From: Taudactylus pleione | Taxonomy: Eukaryota; Chordata; Amphibia; Anura; Myobatrachidae | Reading direction: 5' to 3' | Assembly: GCA_031769625.1 (NCBI GenBank) | Contig: JAUIMM010000577.1 | Location: forward strand, 1,736,001-1,800,000 | Length of the DNA stretch: 64,000 bases | Shown here: positions 22,465 to 32,460 of the stretch, one piece after another | Numbering within the stretch: position 1 is the stretch's first letter | How the letters are laid out: the number at the start of each line of letters is the position of its first letter | The notes under the pieces: generated by a model | What the model was told of the DNA's origin: nothing | Seen by the model: only the letters and a program-made list of their open reading frames with translations | Databases searched by the model: none | Translations under genes and position numbers: made by a program

Positions 22465-22643
22465 CTCAGAGAATATCAAGATATCCAATGTATTAAGGTC
22501 AAAGTGAGGTGACGTTTTGGGATGCAACCCCCTTTCTCAAGCCAATAGATATCTGTGGTGTTGACTTGAGAAAGGGGGTTGCACCCCGAAACGTTACCTC
22601 ACTTTGACCTTAATACATTGGATTTTTTTGATGATATTCTCAG
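22465..22643. mobile_element. Fold-back element, ~77-bp arms
   Basis: Left arm 22465-22541 and right arm 22565-22643 are inverted copies with a 23-base loop. They share CCAATGTATTAAGGTCAAAG, GTGAGGT and CAACCCCCTTTCTCAAG. Mismatches are few. The ACGTTTTGGGATGC and CCCCGAAACGTT segments face each other across the stem. No coding frame exists. It is probably a miniature DNA transposon. Confidence 0.9.
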
Positions 22644-22721
22644 TATGCTGCCCTCTTTTTGTGCTTGGTAATTTTAATCATATGACTGGGGACCAGATTA
22701 TTGGCCAGCATAAAGTGGGAC

Positions 22722-22784
<63 letters not shown>

Positions 22785-22910
22785 TATATATATATATACA
22801 TATATACACACACACACACACACACGTGTGTGAATACATATTTACACTGTATAATACATACACATACACTGTATTATATATATTTATACTGTATAATATA
22901 TATATATATT
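22722..22910 (+). repeat. (TA)n-rich microsatellite
   Basis: TATATA runs, then CACACA, an ACACGTGTGTG palindrome and repeated TATAATA/ACACTGTATAATA phrases. It borders the fold-back at 22911. Confidence 0.95.
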
Positions 22911-23050
22911 TTAGGGATGTGCAGGCTCGCATAGGTTCGAGTTTGCACGTGGAGTTCGAATTTTTCCCTCCAAAAAAACGGAACTCATTGGAGGGAAAAA
23001 TCCGAACTCCACGTGCAAACTCGAACCTATCCGAGCCTGCACATCCCTAA
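22911..23050. mobile_element. Fold-back miniature transposon, ~61-bp arms
   Basis: Arms 22911-22971 and 22990-23050 pair at almost every position with an 18-base loop. The ends read TTAGGGATGTGCAGG and its complement. A TA dinucleotide outside GGGATGTGC on both sides would fit a Tc1/mariner-type duplication, but the element lies inside (TA)n so this is weak. Confidence 0.9.
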
Positions 23051-23117
23051 TATATTTATACTGTAATATATATATATATACACTTATACTGTATAATATA
23101 TATATATACACACACTG

Positions 23118-23155
<38 letters not shown>

Positions 23156-23268
23156 TGTATTATATATATATATATATATATATACACTGTATAATATATA
23201 TATATATACACACACATATATATATATACACTGTATAATATATATATAATATATATTTATACACACTG

Positions 23269-23302
<34 letters not shown>

Positions 23303-23315
23303 CACTGTATATAAG
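23051..23315 (+). repeat. (TA)n microsatellite with ACACTGTATAATA interruptions
   Basis: Long TATATA runs punctuated by ACACTGTATA phrases. It is continuous in type with 22722-22910, so the fold-back at 22911 sits inside one AT-rich array. Confidence 0.95.
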
Positions 23316-23498
23316 TGCCAGCCTGGTGAAGCACTGTGCCGAGAGCTGCTCCTTACCTGTCAGCCCCACGGTGGCATGCAGGGCTTTAGTCTCTCAAACA
23401 CACAGAGAGGCCATGTCACTCTCAGGCAGCCCACCCATGTATGGTCCAGCGCTGCTATCCCTTCCCAGTCCACGAGCATGTGGAAGAGAGATACTCGA

Positions 23499-23530
23499 GT
23501 CGCAAGATGATGAGGTCATCATCTTGCGAC
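23499..23530. repeat. Perfect 15-bp hairpin
   Basis: GTCGCAAGATGATGA, GG, then TCATCATCTTGCGAC. The stem is perfect with a 2-base loop. Confidence 0.92.
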
Positions 23531-23592
23531 ACCACAGTAGCTCCTCCGCAGCGGCACCGGCTGTGTGGAATAGGAGCAAAGAACATACTACG

Positions 23593-23625
23593 GTCCAGTC
23601 ATCGGTACTCGTCCGATGACTGGAC
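23593..23625. repeat. Perfect 13-bp hairpin
   Basis: GTCCAGTCATCGG, TACTCGT, then CCGATGACTGGAC. It lies 62 bp to the right of the previous hairpin. Confidence 0.92.
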
Positions 23626-23742
23626 TGGAAAACCCCTATCCCCCCCACGCGACAGTAGTGCAGCAGCGGCCCTAGTGCTGCACAACTGTACCGGCCCAGG
23701 GGGCAGATGGCACCCTGCCCCCCGGCCCAGTCCGCCACTGCA

Positions 23743-24146
23743 TCCGGTCCTGGCAGCAGGCTCCTTAGTTGAAGTCATCTCGTCCGCGGGCACTACTCTG
23801 GGCAGCCAGCAGCTGATGGGGTCTTCCTCCGGGTCCTTCTGCTCTCCCAGCAGTGGCAGGTCAGTCCCTACTCCCTATATCTACTCATGTACATGTGTGT
23901 GTGTGTGTGTGTACTGTGTAGTGAGCTCTAGTAATGTGTGTGTAGTGAGATCTAGTAATGTGTGTGTGTACTGTGTAGTGAGATCTAGTAATGTGCGTGT
24001 GTGTGACAGATATTAATGTCAGTGGGGGAGCTAGGGTGTCAGATTATAGGAATATATACACCCATAGTAGAGCAGACCACGCTCCCAAAACGGCGCTACG
24101 CGCGGCGCTTTCTACAATCTCCCTGAAAATTGTTTCCAAAAGTATG
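23743..24146 (+). repeat. Spacer 2, right part
   Basis: Begins with the second TCCGGTC and aligns with 31328-31699. It contains (GT)n with GATCTAGTAATGTGTG repeats, CTAGGGTGTCAG, ACACCCATAG, CGGCGCTACGCGCGGCGC, and CTCCCTGAAAATTGTTTCC. It ends AAAAGTATG, where spacer 1 has AAAAGTAGGCAAGTATG. An 8-bp deletion between AGTA repeats explains the difference. Confidence 0.85.
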
Positions 24147-27100
24147 CCCCTAACCCTGCTCCCACAACCCACACATTACACTACCCCTAACTCTGCTCCT
24201 GCTCCCCGCACACACTACACTACCCCTAACTCTGCTCCTGCTCCCCGCACACACTACACTACCCCTAACTCTCCTCCCACTCCCCGCACACACTACACTA
24301 CCCCTAACTCTGCTCCTGCTCCCCACACACTACACTACCCCTAACCATGCTACTGCTCCCCACACACTACACTACCCCTAAACCTGCTCCCATTCCACTC
24401 ACACACTACACTACCCATAACCATGCTCCTGCTCCCTGCACACATTACACTACCCCTAACCATGCTACTGCTCCCCACACACTACACAACCCCTAGCCCT
24501 GCTCCCACTCCCAGCACACACTACACTACCCGTAACTCTGCTCCTGCTCCCCGCACACACTACACTACCCCTAACTCTGCTCCTGCTCCCCACACACTAC
24601 ATTACCCCAAGCCCTGCTCCGACTCCCCGCACACACTACACTACACCTTACTCTGCTCCCACTCCCCGCACACACTACTCTACCCCTAACCCTGCTCCCG
24701 CTCTCCGCACACACTACACTACCCATAACCCTGCTGCCGCTACACTACACTACACTACCCCTAGCCCAGCTCCCTCTCCCCGCACACACTACACTAACCC
24801 TAACTCTGCTCCTGCTCCCTACACACACTACACTACCCCTAACTCTGCTCCTGGTCCCCACACGCACTACACTACCCCTAACCCTGCTGCAGCTCCCCGC
24901 ACACACTACACTACCCCTAACTCTACTCTTGCTCCACACACACACTACACTACCCCTAACCCTGCTGTCACTCCCCGTACACACTACACTACCCCTAACC
25001 CTGCTGCCACTCCCTGCACACACTACACTACCTATAACCCTGTTGCCACTCCCCGTACACACTACACTACCCCTACCACTGCTGCTACTCCCCGCACACC
25101 CTGCACTACCCCTAATGCTGATGCTGCTTCCCACATGCACTACATTACGCCTAACCCTGCTCCCACTCCCCATACACTCTACCCTACCCCTAACCATGCT
25201 CCTGGTCCCCGCACACAATACACTACCCCTAATCCTGCTGTCGCTCCCCGCACACACTTCACTAACCCTAACCCTGATCCCTCTCCCCGCACACACAACA
25301 TTACCCCTAACCTTGATCCCACCCCCCGCAAACACTACACTACCCCTAACACTGTTACCGTTCCCCGCACACACAACACTACACCTAACCCTCCTCCCAC
25401 TCCCCGCACACACTACACTACCCCTAACCATGCTGCTGCTCCCCACACACTACACTACCCCTAACCCTCCTTCCACTCCCCGCACACACTACACTACCCC
25501 TAACCATGCTACTGCTCCCCACACTCTACACTACCCCTAACCCTGACCCTGCTCCCACTCCCCGCACACACTACACTACCCCTAACCATGCTACTGCTCC
25601 CCACACACTACACTACCCCTAACCCTGCTCCCACTCCCAGCACACACTACACTACCCCTAACCCTGCTCCCACTCCCCTCACACACTACACTATCCCTAA
25701 CCATGCTACTGCTCCCCACACACTACACTACCCCTAACCCTGCTCCCACTCCTCGCACACACTACACTACCCCTAACCCTGCTCCCCCTCCCTGTACACC
25801 CTGCACTACCCCTAACTCTGCTCCTGCTCCCCGCACACACTACACTACCACTAACTCTGCTCCTGCTCCCCACACACTACACTACCCCTAGCCCAGCTCC
25901 CACTCCCAGCACACACTACACTACCCCTAACTCTGCTCCTGCTCCCCGCACACAGTACACTACCCCTAACTCTGCTCCTGCTCCCCGCACACACTACAAT
26001 ACCCTTAACCCTACTCCCACTCCCCGCACACACTACACTACCCCTAACCATGCTACTGCTCCCCACACACTACACTACCCGTAACCCTCCTCCCACTCCC
26101 CGCACACACTACACTACCCCGAACCATGCTACTGCACCACACACACTACACTACCCTTAACCCTGCTCCCACTCCCCACACACACTACACAACCCCTATC
26201 TCTGCTCCCACTCCCCGCACACACTACACTACCCCTAACCCTGCTACCGCTCTCCGCACACACTACACTACCCATAACCCTGCTCCCTCTCCCCGCACAC
26301 ACTACACTACCCCTTACTTTGCTCCCACTCCCCGCACACACTACACTACCCCTAACCCTGCTTCCGCTCTCCGCACACACTACACTACCCATAACCCTGC
26401 TCCCTCTCCCCGCACACACTACACTACCCCTTACTCTGCTCCCACTCCCTGCACACACTACACTACCCCTAACTCTGCTCCTGCTCCCCACACACACTAC
26501 ACTACCACTAACTCTGCTCCTGCTCCCCACACACTACACTACCCCTAGCCCAGCTCCCACTCCCAGCACACACTACACTACCCCTAACTCTGCTCCTGCT
26601 CCCCGCACACAGTACACTACCCCTAACTCTGCTCCTGCTCCCCGCACACACTACAATACCCTTAACCCTACTCCCACTCCCCGCACACACTACACTACCC
26701 CTAACCATGCTACTGCTCCCCACACACTACACTACCCGTAACCCTCCTCCCACTCCCCGCACACACTACACTACCCCGAACCATGCTACTGCACCACACA
26801 CACTACACTACCCTTAACCCTGCTCCCACTCCCCACACACACTACACAACCCCTATCTCTGCTCCCACTCCCCGCACACACTACACTACCCCTAACCCTG
26901 CTACCGCTCTCCGCACACACTACACTACCCCATAACCCTGCTCCCTCTCCCCGCACACACTACACTACCCCTTACTTTGCTCCCACTCCCCGCACACACT
27001 ACACTACCCCTAACCCTGCTTCCGCTCTCCGCACACACTACACTACCCATAACCCTGCTCCCTCTCCCCGCACACACTACACTACCCCTTACTCTGCTCC

Positions 27101-30100
27101 CACTCCCTGCACACACTACACTACCCCTAACCCTGCTACCTCTCCCCGCACACACTACACTACCCCTAACTCTGCTCCTGCTCCCCGCATACACTACACT
27201 ATCCCTAACTCTGCTCCTGGTCCCCACACACACTACTCTACCCCTTACCCTGCTGCCGCTCCCCGCACACACTACACTACCCCTAATTCTGCTCCTGCTC
27301 CACACACACACACTACACTACCCCTAACCCTGCTGCCACTCCCCGCACACACTACACTACCCCTAACCCTGTTTACACTCCCCGTACACACTACACTACC
27401 CCTAGCCCTGCTGCCTCTCCCCGTACACACTACACTACCCCTAACCCTGCTGCCACTCCCCCGCACACCCTGCACTACCCCAAATGCTGATGCTGCTTCC
27501 CACATACACTACATTACCCCTAACCATGCTCCCACTCCCCATACACACTACCCTACCCCTAATCCTGGTGTCGCTCCCCGCACACACTTAACTAACCCTA
27601 ACCCTGATCCCACTCTCCGCAAACACTACACTACCCCTAACACTGTTGCCGTTCCCCGCACACACTACACTACCCCCAACCCTCCACCCTCTCCCCGCAC
27701 ACACTACACTACCCCTAACCATGCTACTGCTCCCCACACACTGCACTACCCCTAACCCTGCTCCCACTCCCCTCACACACTACACTACCCCCTAACCATG
27801 CTACTGCTCACCACACACTACACTACCCCTAACTCTGCTCCCACTCCCCGCACACACTACACTACCCCTATCCCTGCTCCCGCTCTCCGCACACACTACA
27901 CTACCCAAAACCCTGCTTCCGCTCCCCGCTACACTACACTACACTACCCCTAACCCAGCTCCCTCTCCCCGCACACACTACACTACCCCTAACCCTGCTC
28001 CCGCTCTCCGCACACACTACACTACCCATAACCCTGCTGCCGCTCCCCGCTACACTACACTACACTACCCCTATCCCAGCTCCCTCTCCCCGCACACACT
28101 ACACTACCCCTAACAATGCTCCTGCTCCCTGCACACACTACACTACCCCTAACAATGCTCCTGCTCCCTGCACACACTACACTACCCCTAACCATGCTAC
28201 TGCTCCCCACAAGCTACACTACTCCTAAACCTGCTCCCACTCCACTCACCACACTACACTACCCCTAACCATGCTCCTGCTCCCTGCACACACACTACAC
28301 TACCCCTAACCATGCTACTGCTCCCCACACACTACACTACCCCTAGCCCTGCTCCCACTCCCAGCACACACTACACTACCCCTAACTCTGCTCCTGCTCT
28401 CCGCACACACTACACTACCCCTAACTCTGCTCCTGCTCCCCGCACACACTACACTACCCCTAACCCTCCTCCCACTCCCCGCACACACTACACTACCCCT
28501 AACCATGCTACTGCTCCCCACACACTACACTACCCCTAACTCTGCTCCTGCTCCCCGCACGCACTACACTACCCCTAACTCTGCTCCTGGTCCCCACACA
28601 CACTACACTACCCCTAATCCTGCTCCCACTCCCACACACACTACACTACCCCTTACTCTGCTCCCACTCCCCGCACACACTACTCTACCCCTAACCCTGC
28701 TCCCGCTCTCCGCACACACTACACTACCCATAACTCTGCTGCCGCTCCCCGCTACACTACACAACACTACCCCTAACCCAGCTCCCTCTCCCCGCACACA
28801 CTACACTACCCCTAACTCTGCTCCTGCTCCCCGCACACACTACACTACCCCTAACTCTGCTCCTGGTCCCCACACGCACTACACTACCCCTAACCCTGCT
28901 GTCGCTCCCCGCACACACTACACTACCCCTAACTCTACTCTTGCTCCAAACACACACTACAGTACCCCTAACCCTGCTGCCACTCCCCGTACACACTACA
29001 CTACCCCTAACCCTGCTGCCACTCCCTGCACACACTACACTACCTATAACCCTGATGCCACTCCCCATACACACTACACTACCCCTAACCATGCTACTGC
29101 TCACCACACACTACACTACCCCTAACCCTGCTCCCACTCCCAGCACACACTACACTACCCCTAACCCTGCTCCCACTCCCCTCGCACACTACACTACCCC
29201 TAACCATGCTACTGCTCCCCACACACTACACTAACCCCTCCTCCCACTCCCCGCATACACTACACTACCCCTAACCATGCTACTGCTCCCCACACACTAC
29301 ACTAACCCTAACCCTGCTCCCACTCCCTGCACACACTACCCTACCCCTAACTCTGCTCCTGCTCCCCGCACACACTACACTACCCCTAACTCTGCTCCTT
29401 GTCCCCACACACACTAAACTACCCCTAACCCTGCTCCCACTCCCCACACACACTACACTACCCCTAACTCTGCTTCTGCTCCCCGCACACTCTACACTAC
29501 ACCTAACTCTGCTCCTGGTCCCCACACGCACTAAACTACCCCTAACCCTGCTCCCACTCCCCGCACACACTACACTTCCACTAACTCTGCTTCTGCTCCC
29601 CGCACACACTGCACTACACCTAACTCTGCTCCTGGTCCCCACACACACTAAACTACCCGTAACCCTGCTCCCTCTCCCCACACACACTACACTACCCCTA
29701 ACTCTGCTCCCACTCCCTGCACACACTACACTACCCGTAACTCTGCTCCCACTCCCCGCACACACTACACTACCCATAACCCTGTTGCCGCTCCCCGCTA
29801 CACTACACTACCACTAACTCTGCTCCTGCTCCCCACACACTACACTACCCCTAGCCCAGCTCCCACTCCCAGCACACACTACACTACCCCTAACTCTGCT
29901 CCTGCTCCCCGCACACACTACACTACCACTAACTCTGCTCCTGCTCCCCACACACTACACTACCCCTAGCCCAGCTCCCACTCCCAGCACACACTACACT
30001 ACCCCCGCACACAGTACGCTACCCTTAACCCTACTCCCACTCCCCGCACACACTACACTACCCCTAACCATGCTACTGCTCCCCACACACTACACTACAC

Positions 30101-30878
30101 GTAAGCCTCCTCCCACTCCCCGCACACACTACACTACCCCGAACCATGCTACTGCACCACACACACTACACTACCCTTAACCCTGCTCCCACTCCCCACA
30201 CACACTACACAACCCCTAACCCTGCTACCGCTCTCCGCACACACTACACTACCCATAACCCTGCTCCCTCTCCCCGCACACACTACACTACCCCTAACTC
30301 TGCTCCCACTCCCCGCACACACTACACTACTCCTAACCCTGCTACCGCTCTCCGCACACACTACACTACCCATAACCCTGCTCCCTCTCCCCGCACACAC
30401 TACACTACCCCTTACTCTGCTCCCACTCCCTGCACACACTACACTACCCCTAACCCTGCTACCTCTCCCCGCACACACTACACTACCCCTAACTCTGCTC
30501 CTGCTCCCCGCATACACTACACTATCCCTAACTCTGCTCCTGGTCCCCACACACACTACACTACCCCTTACCCTGCTGCCGCTCCCCGCACACACTACAC
30601 TACCCCTAATTCTGCTCCTGCTCCACACACACACTACACTACCCCTAACCCTGCTGCCACTCCCCGCACACACTACACTACCCCTAACCCTGTTTACACT
30701 CCCCGTACACACTACACTACCCCTAGCCCTGCTGCCTCTCCCCGTGCACACTACACTACCCCTAACCCTGCTGCCACTCCCCGCACACCCTGCACTACCC
30801 CAAATGCTGATGCTGCTTCCCACATACACTACACTACCCCTATCCCTGCTCCCACTCCCCGTACACACTACACTGCCC
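24147..30878 (+). repeat. 39-bp satellite, block C
   Basis: About 170 units. The first ones carry the rare form CCCACAACCCACACATTACA, which is also found at the start of block D, so spacer and satellite edge were copied together. The TCTGCTCCTGCTCCCC and CATGCTACTGCTCCCC variants become frequent here, whereas block A mainly has CCTGCTCCCACTCCCC. Open frames with YTTPN or [13 protein letters not shown] repeats are products of the unit length. Confidence 0.96.
25851..27165 (+). repeat. 657-bp tandem duplication in block C
   Basis: The region from about 25851 recurs at about 26508 (offset 657), and continues so around 26319/26977 (offset 658 after one extra C at about 26933). Marker variants are CACACAGTACACTACC and GAACCATGCTACTGCACC. 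Another copy of part of it lies near 30146. Confidence 0.85.
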
Positions 30879-30894
30879 CATACATGCCTACTCT

Positions 30895-30909
30895 CCCACT
30901 TTTAGTGGG
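30895..30909. repeat. Spacer-end hairpin, A-T form
   Basis: CCCACT-TTT-AGTGGG, a perfect 6-bp stem. Compared with 20684-20698 one G-C pair has become A-T, with both sides changed. Confidence 0.88.
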
Positions 30910-30995
30910 CGCCTCCAGATTTTTACCTTATGTTCCTGCTGCCCCGCAAACATTACCATTACTCCTGGTTTTTCCATCCCCTTTAAAATAAGGAC

Positions 30996-31018
30996 TGCGC
31001 ATGTGCGAGGGGCGGAGC
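30996..31018 (+). promoter_or_regulatory. Possible NRF1-like site and GC box
   Basis: TGCGCATGTGCGA next to GGGGCGGAGC, about 15 bp downstream of TTTAAAATA. In spacer 2 the first motif is partly kept (GCGCATGTGC) and the GC box is changed to GGGCCGGAGC. This is a motif match only. Confidence 0.3.
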
Positions 31019-31478
31019 CTACAAATGGAGATATCACAACGTGTGATGTGAAGGCCGGCCACTGCGGGGTTATGGGTAGCGGTTGCCGTCTATGTACACA
31101 GTACCTCTGAGCGATGGAGGCTTCAGCAGCAGACGCGGCAGTGGTGGACTTTTCTACCGCCATGCAAGGTGGTCCTCAAAGCATACTCCTAACAGTGGTC
31201 CTTTTCAGGGGCTGGCCCATCTTCTGACTGCGGCGTTCAGGCTGTCTCTCCGGCCCCCTCGGCGGGGTCTTTCTAATTATGGGCATCAGCAGCAGCATGA
31301 AGACCTCTGCGACGGTGGCTCCTTCCCTCCGGTCCTGGCAGCAGGCTCCTTAGTTGAAGTCTTCTCGTCCGCGGGCACTACTCTGGGCATCCAGCAGCTG
31401 ATGGGGTCTTCCTCCGGGTCCTTCTGCTCTCCCAGCAGTGGCAGGTCAGTCCCTACTCCCTATATCTAGTCATGTACA

Positions 31479-31514
<36 letters not shown>

Positions 31515-32460
31515 GTGTAGTGAGCTCTAGTAATGTGCATGTGTGTGACAGATATTAATGTCAGTAGGGGAGCTAGGGTGTCAGATTATAGGAATATATA
31601 CACCCATAGGTGGAGTTAAGTAGAGCAGACCACGCTCCCAAAACGGCGCTACGCGCGGCGCTTTCTACAATCTCCCTGAAAATGGTTTCCAAAAGTATGC
31701 CCCTAACCCTGCTCCCACAACCCACACATTACACTACCCCTAACTCTGCTCCTGCTCCCCGCACACACTACACTACCCCTAACCCTCCTCCCACTCCCCG
31801 CACACACTACACTACCCCTAACCATGCTCCTGCTCCCTGCACACACTACACTACCCCTAGCCCTGCTCCCACTCCCATCACACACTACACTACCCCTAAC
31901 TTTGCTCCTGCTCCCCGCACACACTACACTACCCCTAACCCTCTTCCCACTCCCCGCACACACTACACTACCCCTAACCATGCTACTGCTCCCCACACAC
32001 TACACTACCCCTAACTCTGCTCCCCCTCCTCGCACACCCTGCACTACCCCTAATGCTGATGCTGCTCCCCACACACTACACTACCCCTAACCCTCCTCCC
32101 ACTCCCCGCACACACTACACTACCCCTAACCATGCTACTGCTCCCCACACACACTACTCTACCCCTTACCATGCTCCTGCTCCCCGCACACACTACACTA
32201 CCCCTAACCCTGCTCCCACTCCCAGCACACACTACACTACCCCTAACCATGCTACTGCTCCCCACACACTACACTACCCCTAACCCTGCTCCCACTCCCC
32301 GCACACACTACACTACCACTAACTCTGCTCCTGGTTCCCACACACACTACACTACCCCTAACTCTGCTCCCACTCCCCGCACACACTACACTACCCCAAA
32401 CTCTGCTCCTGGTCCCCACACACACTACACTACCCCTAACTCTGCTCCTGGTCCCCACAC

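Larger units (their letters stand above)
21124..23742. mobile_element. 2619-bp insertion in spacer 2
   Basis: Everything between the two TCCGGTC copies is absent from the otherwise matching spacer 3. It begins AGGGGCTGGCTGGCAACTTT and ends CCCAGTCCGCCACTGCA. I found no recognisable coding domain. It holds (TA)n and (CA)n tracts, two long fold-back sequences (22465-22643 and 22911-23050) and two perfect hairpins near its right end. The left 1.2 kb (21124-22314) has no visible gene. A 7-bp duplication is compatible with several transposon or LINE mechanisms, and the class is unresolved. It may be several nested insertions. Confidence 0.8.
30879..31699 (+). repeat. Spacer 3, short form (821 bp)
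   Basis: Starts CATACATGCCTACTCTCCC and ends TTTCCAAAAGTATG, with satellite on both sides. It is the uninterrupted counterpart of spacer 2 and holds the single TCCGGTC at 31328-31334. TGCGCATGTGCGA (30996-31008) directly followed by a GC box (GGGGCGGAGC, 31009-31018) resembles a CpG-type promoter. A (TG)n tract lies at about 31481-31513. The ends look like those of a DNA transposon. No convincing gene is present. Confidence 0.88.

Noticed and set aside
30875..31703. CCCC target duplication around spacers 2 and 3
   Set aside because: The satellite itself has CCCC at that point, so a duplication cannot be separated from the normal unit. Spacer 1 would suggest CACTACCC instead.
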